Part shown: positions 1 through 9,509 of the stretch, one piece after another
Layout: the number at the start of each line of letters is the position of its first letter
Position numbering within the stretch: position 1 is the stretch's first letter
Source: Ruficoccus amylovorans
GTDB lineage: Bacteria; Verrucomicrobiota; Verrucomicrobiia; Opitutales; Cerasicoccaceae
Reading direction: 5' to 3'
Assembly: GCF_014230085.1 (NCBI RefSeq)
Contig: NZ_JACHVB010000012.1
Coordinates: 372,001-436,000, forward strand
Length of the DNA: 64,000 nt
Notes under the pieces: model-generated
What the model saw: only the letters and a program-made list of their open reading frames with translations
What the model was told of the DNA's origin: nothing
Databases searched by the model: none
Position numbers and translations under genes: made by a program

Positions 1-3000
1 CGCGAGTTGTGAGAACGCAGGGGAGACAACTCGTGCTGGAGGGACTTCCCGGTCTGGTAGACGGCGTGCTGGCGGGGTTTCGCCTGCGGCGTGCCGGAGA
101 GAGGGACGAAGGCGTTGTAGTTGTTTCCCATGACAATGAAGGCGTGCGTCTGGAGGTGGCGCCGGAGGGGCTTGAGGCCGGAATGCTGGTCGAGCTGTTT
201 ACCGGCGAGGAAGCACCCGTGGTGGGTGCCCGCGTCATGACGGGCACACCGGGGGCGAGGCCGCTTCCCCCGATCGCTCTGCGGCTGGGAACCACGCGCG
301 GGACAAACGCCCTGCTGGAGCGGCGCGGGGCGCGCACGCTTTTTGTCGTGACGGAGGGCTTTGCCGACCTGCTGGCCATCGGCGATCAGCGCCGCCCGGA
401 CCTTTTCGCGTTGAACATCGTGCGCCCGCGCCCGCTTTACGATCATGTGATCGAGGTCAAGGAACGCCTTCGCGCGGACGGTTCCGTGCTGCTGGCGCTC
501 GAAGGCGGCGACCAGCTCCGGCAACGCCTCCGTCGCGCGCGAAAGGACGGCTGTGAAGCGGCGGCGGTTGCGCTGCTGCACAGTTACCAAAATCCGGGGC
601 ACGAGGAGACGCTCGGACGGATGTTGCGGGAGGAAGGTTTTGGCACGGTGTCGCTCTCGTCGGAGCTGGCCCCGTTTATCAAGCTTGTTCCCCGGGCGCA
701 GACCGCGGTGACAGACGCCTATCTGGGGCCGGTCATGGAGGCATACCTGGACCGTGTCGAGGAGGCAGTCCCCGCTGGCCGCCTGCACGTCATGACCAGC
801 GCGGGCGGTCTGGTTGGACGCGGGCAGTTCCGCCCGAAGGACAGCCTGCTGAGCGGCCCTGCCGGGGGCGTGGTCGGGGCAGCCTCCATTGGCCGCCGGG
901 CGGGTTTTTCCAAAATCATCGCCTTTGACATGGGCGGGACGAGCACGGATGTTTCGCGCTTTGATGGCGAGTTTTCCTACCGCGATGTGCAGCGCGTGGG
1001 GGACTCGCAGATCGTGGCTCCCGCGCTGAGCATCGAGACCGTGGCCGCCGGAGGCGGGTCCATCTGCGGGTACGATGGGAGGTCGCTTTTTGTCGGTCCG
1101 CAGAGCGCTGGGGCTTCGCCCGGGCCGGCCTGCTACGGGGCGGGCGGCCCGTTAACCCTGACCGATGTCAACCTGCTGGCCGGTCGGCTCGATCCGGAGC
1201 ACTTCGGCATCCCGGTTAACCCGGAGGCTGCCGAAACGCGTCTGGCCGAAATCATCGCGGCCACCGGCAGCGAACGCGAAACTCTACTGCGGGGCTTTCT
1301 CGACATCGCCAACGAGCGCATGGCGGACGCGATCCGGGCGATCTCCGTGCGCGAGGGGTACGACCCGGCGCAGTACGCGCTGGTGGCCTTCGGCGGGGCG
1401 GGTGGGCTGCACGCCTGCCCGGTGGCGGAAAATCTCGGCATCCGCACCGTACTCTTTCCCCGCGACGCGGGCCTGCTCAGCGCCTACGGCCTGCGTAACG
1501 CCCGCATGGAGCGCATCTGCGAGCGGCAGGTCTTGCGCGAACTGGAGGATGCGGAAGGTGAACTGGCCGCGCTTTTCGAGGAGCTGGCGACGGAGGGTTT
1601 TTCCCTGCTTGAAGCCGAGGGGCTTCGCGCCGCGCAGTGCGAAGTGCGGCAACGCGTGGCCCTGCTGAGGCTGTCGGGGCAGGAGTCTCCGCTGGAGGTG
1701 GAGTGGGAGTCGGGGGTGTCGCTGGCGGACGCTTTTGCCCGGCGCTACCGGCAGGTGTTCGGCTACTGGGAGTCCGGCGGGAGCGTCGAGGTGGTCAAGC
1801 TCCGCGTGGTTGTCGCGGCGACAGGCCCTAGGGCCGAGGAAGAGGGGTTCGCCGCTGCGGAGGTACAGGCAGCGGAAAAGCCTCGCGTGCTGGCGGACGA
1901 AACGGCGACGCTCGTGGTGGACCCGGGCTGGGCGTTGAGCCGCGGGAGCGCGGGCACCTTTCGTCTCGACAGAGTCGGGGGCCGAGAGGGCGGTATGTAT
2001 TCGAAAACGGATACGGGAGAGATCGATGAACTGGTGGGACGGGAACTTTTTACCAACCGTTTCCGCCGCGTCGTCGAGGAGATGGGCATGCAGCTCCAGC
2101 GCACGGCGGTTTCCACCAATGTCAAGGAGCGGCTCGACTACTCCTGCGCTCTGCTCGACGCCCGTGGAGAACTGATCGCTAACGCCCCGCACATCCCGGT
2201 CCACCTCGGGGCGCTGGGGCTGTGCGTGCGGCGGGTGGCGCAGGTGCTCGATTTCCGGCCCGGTGATGTGGTGGTGACCAATCACCCCGGCTTCGGCGGT
2301 TCGCACCTGCCGGATGTTACGGTGATTACGCCGGTGCATGACGAAGGCGGCAGTCTGATCGGCTATGTGGCCAGCCGTGCCCATCACGCCGAAATCGGCG
2401 GCAAGCGCCCCGGCTCGATGCCGGTCGATGCCACTACGCTGGCAGAGGAAGGTGTGGTGATCGCGCCCAGACACCTGATAAGGGCGGGCGATTCGCGTTT
2501 TGCCGAACTGGAGCAGCTATTGGGAGACGGCGCATGGCCAAGCCGGAATGTTTTACAAAATCTCGCGGACATTCGCGCCCAGGTGGCGGCGAACCACCGG
2601 GGGGCGCAGACCCTGCTGACGCTGGCCCGGGAATTCGGGACCGGGGCGGTGGCGGCGCAGATGGAGGGCCTGAAGGCGTTTTCCGAATCGACCTTGAGCC
2701 GGGTGTTGCGCGACCGTGTTTTCCGCCCCTTATCGGCCCGGCAGGGCCTGGACGACGGGGCGGTGATTACTGTTCGTATTTCGGCGGAAAGCAACGGGCG
2801 GATATGTATTGATTTTTCTGATACATCGGATGTTCATCCCGGAAATCTCAACGCCACTCCCGCCATCGTGAACAGCGCCCTGATCTATGTCCTGAGACTG
2901 CTGGTGCGGGAGGACATCCCGCTGAACGACGGCCTGCTGGCGGGGTTGGATATCCGGCTGCCGAAGGGGATGCTCAACCCGGTCTTTGATGACGACCCTG

Positions 3001-3581
3001 CGCGTGCCCCGGCGGTCATGGGCGGAAATGTCGAGGTGAGCCAGCGGTTGGTCGATACGCTGCTGCTCGCGCTCGGGGAGGTCGCATGCAGCCAGGGCAC
3101 GATGAACAACCTGGTCTTCGGTGACGAGAGCCGCAGCTACTACGAGACCATCGGTGGGGGCGCGGGGGCCGGAAACGGCTTTGCAGGTGCGAGCGGGGTG
3201 CACGTTCACATGACAAACACAGCCATCACCGACCCCGAGCTTTTCGAGTGGCGCTACCCGGTGCGCCTCTGGCGCTTCGGCTTGCGGGCAGGCTCCGGTG
3301 GGGCGGGGCAGTGGCCGGGTGGAGACGGGCTGGTGCGCGAGATCGAGTTTCTGGAGCCGCTTTCGGTCTCACTGCTTACCCAGCGGCGAACCAGTGGCCC
3401 CGAAGGGCTGGCGGGCGGAAACCCCGGCGAACCGGGGAGGCAGACGCTGGTTTCGCCGGACGGCGACGCGCGTGTACTCGCGCCGAGCGACCAGTTTGAC
3501 GCGGCCCCCGGCCAGCGTTTGCGGATCGAAACGCCGGGCGGAGGTGGCTTTGGCGCAGCCGGAACCGTTACTGACGGTTAA
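1..3581 (+). CDS. OplAH-type 5-oxoprolinase/hydantoinase, fused A and B domains, 5' end outside window
   Basis: The product resembles the ATP-dependent 5-oxoprolinase/N-methylhydantoinase superfamily, which opens cyclic amides such as 5-oxoproline to glutamate. The A half shows LGTTRGTNALLERRGA near residue 95 and the phosphate-binding motif DMGGTSTDVSRF near 308. The B half starts near residue 673 (LFTNRFRRVVEEMGMQLQRT) and ends in a Gly-rich tail (TPGGGGFG). A and B are fused in one chain, as in eukaryotic-type OplAH. The first visible start is a GTG at 9, but the frame stays open to the edge and the expected N-terminal GGTFTD motif is missing, so the true start lies upstream. Substrate could be oxoproline or another hydantoin-like ring. 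The next gene follows after 47 bp on the same strand. Confidence 0.88.
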   Translation, partial: RVVRTQGRQLVLEGLPGLVDGVLAGFRLRRAGERDEGVVVVSHDNEGVRLEVAPEGLEAGMLVELFTGEEAPVVGARVMTGTPGARPLPPIALRLGTTRGTNALLERRGARTLFVVTEGFADLLAIGDQRRPDLFALNIVRPRPLYDHVIEVKERLRADGSVLLALEGGDQLRQRLRRARKDGCEAAAVALLHSYQNPGHEETLGRMLREEGFGTVSLSSELAPFIKLVPRAQTAVTDAYLGPVMEAYLDRVEEAVPAGRLHVMTSAGGLVGRGQFRPKDSLLSGPAGGVVGAASIGRRAGFSKIIAFDMGGTSTDVSRFDGEFSYRDVQRVGDSQIVAPALSIETVAAGGGSICGYDGRSLFVGPQSAGASPGPACYGAGGPLTLTDVNLLAGRLDPEHFGIPVNPEAAETRLAEIIAATGSERETLLRGFLDIANERMADAIRAISVREGYDPAQYALVAFGGAGGLHACPVAENLGIRTVLFPRDAGLLSAYGLRNARMERICERQVLRELEDAEGELAALFEELATEGFSLLEAEGLRAAQCEVRQRVALLRLSGQESPLEVEWESGVSLADAFARRYRQVFGYWESGGSVEVVKLRVVVAATGPRAEEEGFAAAEVQAAEKPRVLADETATLVVDPGWALSRGSAGTFRLDRVGGREGGMYSKTDTGEIDELVGRELFTNRFRRVVEEMGMQLQRTAVSTNVKERLDYSCALLDARGELIANAPHIPVHLGALGLCVRRVAQVLDFRPGDVVVTNHPGFGGSHLPDVTVITPVHDEGGSLIGYVASRAHHAEIGGKRPGSMPVDATTLAEEGVVIAPRHLIRAGDSRFAELEQLLGDGAWPSRNVLQNLADIRAQVAANHRGAQTLLTLAREFGTGAVAAQMEGLKAFSESTLSRVLRDRVFRPLSARQGLDDGAVITVRISAESNGRICIDFSDTSDVHPGNLNATPAIVNSALIYVLRLLVREDIPLNDGLLAGLDIRLPKGMLNPVFDDDPARAPAVMGGNVEVSQRLVDTLLLALGEVACSQGTMNNLVFGDESRSYYETIGGGAGAGNGFAGASGVHVHMTNTAITDPELFEWRYPVRLWRFGLRAGSGGAGQWPGGDGLVREIEFLEPLSVSLLTQRRTSGPEGLAGGNPGEPGRQTLVSPDGDARVLAPSDQFDAAPGQRLRIETPGGGGFGAAGTVTDG

Positions 3582-3628
3582 GGCGTCTCAGGACTTGGCA
3601 GGCAGGAGCTTTTTGTTATCTTCTTTTT

Positions 3629-4576
3629 ATGGCGAGGACAGCGCTTTTTCAGCACCCGGATTTCGTGCACCACGAGACGGGGCCCGATCACCCGGAATGC
3701 CTGGAGCGCTACCGGGCGATTATTGATGCGCTGGAAAACTCCTCACTCCAGTCGGAACTGCAATGGCATTTGGCCGAACCAGCGACGCTGGAGCAACTGG
3801 AAGCGAACCACGACCGCGACTATATCCGGCATGTCGAGGAGGCTTGTCTCGCGGGCACGGGGCAGTTCGACAAAGGGGAAACGCGCGTATCTCACGAGTC
3901 CTTTCAGGTGGCGCGACTGGCGGCAGGGGCGGCGGTCGGCGCGGTTGACGCGGTGCTGGCCGGGGCGTGCGACAACGCTTTTTGCGCGCTGCGGCCACCC
4001 GGACACCACGCCGAGCGGGCCAAGGCGATGGGCTTTTGCCTGTTTAACAATGTCGCTATCGCCGCCCGGCACGCGCGCAAGGCGCACGGGCTGGACCGGG
4101 TATTTATCCTCGACTGGGATATCCATCACGGCAATGGCACGCAGCACAGCTTTTACGATGACGGGCAGGTGTTTTTTTGCAGCCTGCACCAGTACCCGTT
4201 TTATCCGGGCACGGGCAACGCGGATGAGCAAGGCATCGGTGCGGGTAAAGGCACGACGCTAAACCTGCCCCTGCCGCCCCGGACCAAGGGGGATACCTAT
4301 CAAAACCTGCTGGCTGGTCCTGTGGCTGACGCGGTGGCGGGCTTCCGTCCGGACCTGTTGCTGGTGTCGGCGGGCTTCGATGCGCACCGTGACGATCCGA
4401 TGGCGCACATGGACCTGACCGAAGAGGACTTCGGGGCGATGACGCGGACGGCGCGCGCGCTGGCAGATGAACACTGCGGCGGGCGGCTGGTCAGTGTATT
4501 GGAAGGCGGATACGAACACAAAGCCCTGGCCGCTTCGGTCAAGGCCCACCTGCGGTCCTTACTGGCTGTGGAGTAA
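3629..4576 (+). CDS. Histone deacetylase family protein (AcuC/APAH-like amidohydrolase)
   Basis: This 315-residue single-domain protein belongs to the arginase/deacetylase fold, whose bacterial members remove acyl groups from acetylpolyamines, acetylated proteins or related amides with Zn2+. The family signatures are all visible: RPPGHHAERAKAMGFCLFNN supplies the paired His charge relay, DWDIHHGNGT supplies the Asp and His zinc ligands, and AGFDAHRDDP supplies the second Asp ligand. VLEGGYEH carries the transition-state Tyr. The protein has no signal peptide, so it is cytoplasmic. It lies 47 bp after the oxoprolinase gene and may be co-transcribed with it. The real substrate cannot be read from sequence. 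Confidence 0.93.
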   Translation: MARTALFQHPDFVHHETGPDHPECLERYRAIIDALENSSLQSELQWHLAEPATLEQLEANHDRDYIRHVEEACLAGTGQFDKGETRVSHESFQVARLAAGAAVGAVDAVLAGACDNAFCALRPPGHHAERAKAMGFCLFNNVAIAARHARKAHGLDRVFILDWDIHHGNGTQHSFYDDGQVFFCSLHQYPFYPGTGNADEQGIGAGKGTTLNLPLPPRTKGDTYQNLLAGPVADAVAGFRPDLLLVSAGFDAHRDDPMAHMDLTEEDFGAMTRTARALADEHCGGRLVSVLEGGYEHKALAASVKAHLRSLLAVE

Positions 4577-4602
4577 ATAGCCGCGGAGGGGGGCAGTTGC
4601 GC

Positions 4603-5379
4603 TTAATTCGCGGTCAGCCATTCCCGGAGGGTGGCGGCATCGGTCAGGAGTTGCTGGGGGTCGTCGCCGAGGACGAACTCCAGCAGGCAGTAGCGCTCCT
4701 TGTCTTCGCTGCGGGCGAGGTTGAGATAAGAAACCCAGTTCTCGCGCCCTTCGGCCAGCGGGTGGCGGATGATTTTATCCGCCGGTTTTGTCCATTGGAA
4801 AACGTGGAGGTTGAGCAGGCGCGGAAGTACGTGGCGCAGGGCGGTTTCGTTGTTCTCGCGGGTCTCGCCGTTAATGGGCTGCCAGAGTGTGTAAAGGTTG
4901 GGGTGGGCGGCTTCGGCCAGCAGACGAGTGGCGGAGGCATCGCAATCGGTCAGCGTGTTGGCGTGGTATTCGAGCGCGACTTTGACATTGGCGGCGGCGG
5001 CGGCTTCGGCGCAGCGGAGGGCGTCGGCGGTGACGGCCTTGCGCTGGTCCTCGAAGGTTTCCTCGGACGCGGTATTCCCGGCCCAGACGCGAATGGAGGG
5101 CGCCCCGAGGGCGACGGCGGTCTCCAGAACGCGGTCGAAGCTCAGGCCCTCTTTTTCCGAGACGCCGAGCCGGTAGTAGGAGCCGTAACAGGCGGTGCGC
5201 AGCCCGGCCTCGGTGGTCTGGAGGGCGACTTCGCGGGCGCGTGCGATGTCGCCGTGGGGGGAGTGGATGTCGCCTCCCCATTCGATAGCCTGCAGGCCAG
5301 CCTTGGCGGCAAGCTCGAGCACCTCGACCGGTGCGAGTTGGCGGAAACTGACGGAAACGAGTCCAGGGATAAATGGCAT
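4603..5379 (-). CDS. Sugar phosphate isomerase/epimerase, TIM barrel (AP-endonuclease 2 family)
   Basis: The 258-residue product starts MPFIPGLVSVSFRQL and has the typical xylose-isomerase-like TIM-barrel pattern, with IEWGGDIHSPHGD near residue 35, IRVWAGN near 95 and VALEYHANTLTD near 135. Members isomerise or epimerise sugars, inosose or hydroxypyruvate using a divalent metal held by Glu, Asp and His residues at strand ends. The ATG at 5379 fits the family's normal N-terminus. It converges on the deacetylase gene with 26 bp between the two stops and runs divergently from the antiporter gene. No neighbouring sugar genes define its substrate, so only the fold-level call is safe. Confidence 0.85.
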   Translation of the reverse strand: MPFIPGLVSVSFRQLAPVEVLELAAKAGLQAIEWGGDIHSPHGDIARAREVALQTTEAGLRTACYGSYYRLGVSEKEGLSFDRVLETAVALGAPSIRVWAGNTASEETFEDQRKAVTADALRCAEAAAAANVKVALEYHANTLTDCDASATRLLAEAAHPNLYTLWQPINGETRENNETALRHVLPRLLNLHVFQWTKPADKIIRHPLAEGRENWVSYLNLARSEDKERYCLLEFVLGDDPQQLLTDAATLREWLTAN

Positions 5380-5561
5380 CGGGCCATCTTCGGCAAGTTC
5401 GTCCGGCTGGCAAATCAGAAACGGCCTGTGCCTGGCTCCAGGTCATTTTTAAGGGCCCCGGAGGAGAAAATTCCGTTGCAGGCAAAGCCATATCGGCCCA
5501 ATTTTTGCTAAAGGCGGGAGCATCACTCTCCTGACTGTCAAACTCTCACTTTTTCTGCGGC

Positions 5562-7901
5562 TTGAACCACGGTAGTCTTATCAACGATCTGGCCATCGTG
5601 CTGATCTGTGCGGCGAGTGTCTCGCTGATCTTTCAACGCATCAAGCTGCCGGTGTTTCTCGGCTATCTGGTCAGCGGGTTTCTCATCAGCCCGAATCTGT
5701 GGGAAGAGTCGCCCATCCACGACCTGGCCACAGTCAACGAACTGAGTGAACTCGGCGTGGTCTTCCTCATGTTCTACATCGGGCTGGAGTTCGACTTGCG
5801 GCGATTGCGGCGGGTGATGGGGCCGGCCGTGCTGGCGGTGACGCTCCAGACCGTGGTGCTGCTTTTTCTTGGGGCGCAAATCGCGCCCCTGCTGGGGTGG
5901 ACGCCGGTGCAGGGGATTTTTCTCGGTTCGCTGCTGGCGATCAGTTCGTCGATGGTGACGGTGGCCGTGCTTCGCGACCTGGGGCGGCTGGACAAGCCGC
6001 ATGCCCAGCTAGCTGTGGGGGTGCTCATCCTGGAAGACATTCTTGCGGTGACGCTTCTGGTCGTGCTTTCGGGGGTGGCCGTGTCCGGGGCGGTCAGCTT
6101 CTTCGCTGTGGGCAAGATCACATTCTTCATCGCGGTATTCGTGGTGGTGACCTACTACGTGGGCAAGCTCGCCGCCCCGCATTTCCTGAACATCCTCAAC
6201 CGTGTGGGCAGCATCGAGCTGATCACGCTCTCGGTCGTAGCGCTGATGCTCGGGGTCAGCGTCATTGCGATGGAATTGCAATTCTCGGAGGCGCTTGGGG
6301 CGTTTCTGGCCGGGTCGATTCTGTCGCAGACCCCGCTGGCCCACCGGATCGAGAATGCGACCGAGCCGCTGCGAAATATCTTTTGCGCGGTGTTCTTCGT
6401 TGCGATCGGAATGCTGATCGAGCCGCACCTGCTGCTGACGAACTGGGAGCTGATTCTCGGCTTGAGCGTCCTCGTCGTCCTGATCAAGACGATCACGGTC
6501 TGGGTGGGATTCTTCCTCGCCGGGCAGAACCCCGACACGTCGTTTCGCGCCGCCGTGGCCAAAGCCCAGATCGGGGAGTTCAGCTTTATCATCGCCGCGA
6601 TGGGACAAAAGACCGGGGTGACCGGCGACGGCCTGGTGGCGGTGGCGGTCGGAGTTTCCCTGCTGAGCACCCTCATGGCGCTCGGGCTCACGGTCGAGTC
6701 GGATGTGATTTACAAAAAAGTGTCCACCCGCATGCCGCGCGGGCTGGTCACACTGGGTCGCTTTTACCGTAACTTCTACGACGACGTGCACCAGCATATC
6801 GGGCGGAACTACTTCCTCAAGCTGGCCAAGCGACCGGCCTTGCAGATTTTGTTCACCTTTTTGCTGCTGAACGGGATCATCCTGCTGGCCTATATGATTT
6901 CGCGCTACATCAGCACCCATGATAATTTCGCCAGCACCCGGATTTGGGCCGTGCCGGTGACCTGGTGGGCCGCCGCGCTGCTGTGCTTGCCCGGTATCTC
7001 GTCGATCCTGCGCAACCTCAATGTCATGATCATGCTGCTGACGGATGCGCTGTTTTCTAATTCGGTGGAGCGGCAGTACTTTCACGGGCGGTTGCGTAAC
7101 ATCATGAACGCGTTCCTGCTGGCCGTCCTGATCGTGCTGCTGGGCGGACTTTACCTGTCCGTCACCGCGCAGTACCTGCCCGGCGGGCTGGCACTGGTCG
7201 GGTTCTTTGTTCTGATCGTGGTGGCCGGGGTGATTTTCTGGAAGCGCATTGTGAATATCCAGAGCCGTCTGGAACTGCTCTTCATGGAGAGCTTCAACAA
7301 GCGGGCGGAGACCGAGGAGCCGCAGCGTCGCCAGAAGACGCTGGAGGAAATCAAGCGCCAGTACCCCTGGCCGGTGTCGATCCGCGACGTGCTGGTCAAA
7401 GCGAACGCCGCCGCCTGCGGCAAGCGCATCAGCGACCTCGACCTGCGCCGCCAGACCCGGGCCTCGATCATAGCGCTCGGGCGGGCCGGGCAGGTCCAGT
7501 ACGACCCGGGCCCAGGCACGGTGATTTTTCCGCTCGACCACCTCTACCTCTTCGGGAGCGAAGAGGAGACACGCCTGGCCACCGAACTGCTCCAGAGCGA
7601 ACGCAGCGAACCGGCCGAGGCCAACGGTACGCCGACTTTCACCATCGAGACGATCTACCTCGACCGCGATTCGGAGATCGCGGACAAGACGCTCGCCGGG
7701 TCCAACTTGCGCAAGGTTTACGGTGTGACCGTGCTGGGTATTCAGCGGGGGCAGAAGCGGATCACCGGCCCGCTGCCGGACGAAATCCTGCGCCCCGGCG
7801 ACGTGCTCTACGTGATCGGCAACAGCGAGGGCATCCGCCGCTTTCAAGAGCACCACCACGCCGCTTCCGAATCACTCGAAATTGCCCCTACCGCCGGGTA
7901 G
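5562..7901 (+). CDS. CPA2-family cation:proton antiporter (KefB-like) with two TrkA-C domains
   Basis: This 779-residue inner-membrane protein has about twelve hydrophobic segments in residues 1-390 in the Na+/H+ exchanger fold (LGYLVSGFLISPN, FYIGLEFDLRRL, AVLILEDILAVTLLV-like region, KAQIGEFSFIIAAMG). Further hydrophobic segments follow around residues 425-570. Two regulatory TrkA-C domains lie at about 600-680 and 690-765, the second ending in PDEILRPGDVLYVIGN. There is no full nucleotide-binding KTN domain between membrane and TrkA-C parts, unlike E. coli KefB/KefC. The start is a TTG at 5562. It probably exchanges K+ or Na+ for protons. Ion specificity is not readable. Confidence 0.9.
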   Translation: MNHGSLINDLAIVLICAASVSLIFQRIKLPVFLGYLVSGFLISPNLWEESPIHDLATVNELSELGVVFLMFYIGLEFDLRRLRRVMGPAVLAVTLQTVVLLFLGAQIAPLLGWTPVQGIFLGSLLAISSSMVTVAVLRDLGRLDKPHAQLAVGVLILEDILAVTLLVVLSGVAVSGAVSFFAVGKITFFIAVFVVVTYYVGKLAAPHFLNILNRVGSIELITLSVVALMLGVSVIAMELQFSEALGAFLAGSILSQTPLAHRIENATEPLRNIFCAVFFVAIGMLIEPHLLLTNWELILGLSVLVVLIKTITVWVGFFLAGQNPDTSFRAAVAKAQIGEFSFIIAAMGQKTGVTGDGLVAVAVGVSLLSTLMALGLTVESDVIYKKVSTRMPRGLVTLGRFYRNFYDDVHQHIGRNYFLKLAKRPALQILFTFLLLNGIILLAYMISRYISTHDNFASTRIWAVPVTWWAAALLCLPGISSILRNLNVMIMLLTDALFSNSVERQYFHGRLRNIMNAFLLAVLIVLLGGLYLSVTAQYLPGGLALVGFFVLIVVAGVIFWKRIVNIQSRLELLFMESFNKRAETEEPQRRQKTLEEIKRQYPWPVSIRDVLVKANAAACGKRISDLDLRRQTRASIIALGRAGQVQYDPGPGTVIFPLDHLYLFGSEEETRLATELLQSERSEPAEANGTPTFTIETIYLDRDSEIADKTLAGSNLRKVYGVTVLGIQRGQKRITGPLPDEILRPGDVLYVIGNSEGIRRFQEHHHAASESLEIAPTAG

Positions 7902-7969
7902 GGAAAGCGTGCGTGCTCCATTTTGCGATGCCGCTTTCAAACAGATTTGATAAGGGGCGGGGCTTAACG

Positions 7970-7999
7970 GGAAGGTCGGAAAGAACGCCAAGTCAGTTC
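7970..7999 (+). repeat. Dispersed 30-bp repeat, copy 1
   Basis: A 30-bp intergenic string starting GGAAGGTCGG and ending AAGTCAGTTC recurs at 34112-34141 with one difference (T versus C at the seventh base). It lies between the convergent antiporter and polyphosphate kinase genes. The rest of this 158-bp gap shows no gene. Confidence 0.75.
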
Positions 8000-8059
8000 G
8001 GAGGCGCAGCCTTCCTCACGTCCCATGCTTCCTGTTAAATAAAAAGGAATCAGGACCGG

Positions 8060-9280
8060 CTATTCGTAGTACTCGGGCACCTTCATTTGCGTGGGGACGG
8101 GGTGGCGGTGGTAGTCTTCGTGGTGAACGCGCTTGGGAAGTTTGATCTCGTCGCGCTCGACCGGCTTGTAGGGGATCTGGTCGAGCAGGTGGTGGATGCA
8201 GTTAAGGCGGGCGCGCTTTTTGTCATTGCCCTCGACGACGTGCCACGGGGCGTAGGGGAAACTCGTGCGCTCGAATGTCTCTTCCTTGGCCTTGGTGTAG
8301 TCCTCCCAGCGCACGCGCGACTGGAGGTCCATCGGGCTGAGTTTCCATTGCTTGAGCGGGTCGTGAATGCGGCACTGGAAGCGGAACTCCTGCTCCTCGT
8401 CGGTGATGGAGAACCAGTACTTGATCAGCCGGACGCCGGAGTTGACCAGCATCTGCTCGAACATCGGCACGTCGTGGAAAAATTGCTCCACCTGCTCCTC
8501 GTTGCAGAAATTCATCACACGCTCGACGCCGGAGCGGTTGTACCAACTGCGGTCGAAGAGCACGATCTCGCCCCCGGCGGGCAGGTGCGGCACGTAGCGC
8601 TGGAAGTACCACTGGCTTTTTTCGCGTTCGGAAGGGGCGGGCAGGGCAGTCACCCGGCAGACGCGGGGGTTGAGCCGCTGGGTGATGCGCTTGATCACGC
8701 CGCCCTTGCCGGCGGCGTCACGGCCCTCGAAGATGACAGCGATCTTGGCCCCGGTTTCAACGACCCAGTCCTGCATCTGCACCAGCTCGATCTGGAGCCG
8801 CCGCAGTTCCTGAAAGTAAAAGCGCCGGAAGCTCAGGCGCGCTTTGGGGTCCACCTGCGGACGCAGCCCGGCCTTGACCCCGATGTGCTCCTCAAAGATG
8901 TCCTCCAGGTCGTGCTCGATCTCCTCGACCAGGTCATCCATGATCTCCTCGTGGAGACTTTCGTAGGCCGAGCGTTTGCCTTTACTCAGCAGTTTCTTGA
9001 GCTGCTTCTTGCTTTTGCGATCAAGGATTTTTTCGCGCTCTGTGTCCACGTTCGCGGGTGCGGGGGTCACCTTGGACGCGCTTTCGTCGGCAGTCACGTT
9101 TTCGGCGATGGTTTCGACTTTGGCGGGCTTGAGGAGGCGGGCGGCTTTTTTCGGTTTTAGAGGACTGGTCCGTGCCTTGGACGAAGGGGCGCGGGCGGTG
9201 GTTTTGCCGGGTTTGCCGGTGAGTTTCGACTTGGAGGTGGACGCAGAGGGAGAGGTTTTTTCCGGAGAGGATTTGCGCAT
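8060..9280 (-). CDS. ppk2: Polyphosphate kinase 2 (PPK2)
   Basis: PPK2 transfers phosphate between polyphosphate and nucleotides, usually making GTP, ATP or ADP. The core has the Walker A-like EGRDAAGKGGVIKRITQRL near residue 187, the FDRSWYNRSGVERVM Walker B/lid segment, and the family block RVRWEDYTKAKEETFERT with PWHVVEGNDKKRARLN near the C-terminus. It is a one-domain PPK2. The first 95 residues are a Lys/Ser/Pro/Thr-rich, probably disordered tail before KRSAYESLHEEIMDDLVEEI. I chose the ATG at 9280 (MRKSSPEKTS); a TTG at 9322 would add 14 residues. It is transcribed toward the antiporter gene. Confidence 0.92.
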   Translation of the reverse strand: MRKSSPEKTSPSASTSKSKLTGKPGKTTARAPSSKARTSPLKPKKAARLLKPAKVETIAENVTADESASKVTPAPANVDTEREKILDRKSKKQLKKLLSKGKRSAYESLHEEIMDDLVEEIEHDLEDIFEEHIGVKAGLRPQVDPKARLSFRRFYFQELRRLQIELVQMQDWVVETGAKIAVIFEGRDAAGKGGVIKRITQRLNPRVCRVTALPAPSEREKSQWYFQRYVPHLPAGGEIVLFDRSWYNRSGVERVMNFCNEEQVEQFFHDVPMFEQMLVNSGVRLIKYWFSITDEEQEFRFQCRIHDPLKQWKLSPMDLQSRVRWEDYTKAKEETFERTSFPYAPWHVVEGNDKKRARLNCIHHLLDQIPYKPVERDEIKLPKRVHHEDYHRHPVPTQMKVPEYYE

Positions 9281-9509
9281 GGGTATCGGGGATTGAGGTT
9301 GACGCCAATAAAACGCCGCCAAGCCCTTTCGTCAAAGCTGTGTTTATGACAAACAGGTTACAATACTAGGCCGTGCTGTTTTTGTGCCGTTATGTCACTG
9401 AAGGGTAACTTAAGCACCGGTTTAAGAGTTCATTAGCTGGAGTATTATAGCTAATAAAGGTCTTGCCTTTGTTAAGCTTAGCTAATTTTGTGATCATGGA
9501 CTAAGAGTT

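Noticed and set aside
6009-7859. 616-codon open frame antisense to the antiporter gene
   Set aside because: It is a G+C-driven shadow; the sense strand has a full membrane-transporter sequence and the antisense protein has no sensible fold pattern.
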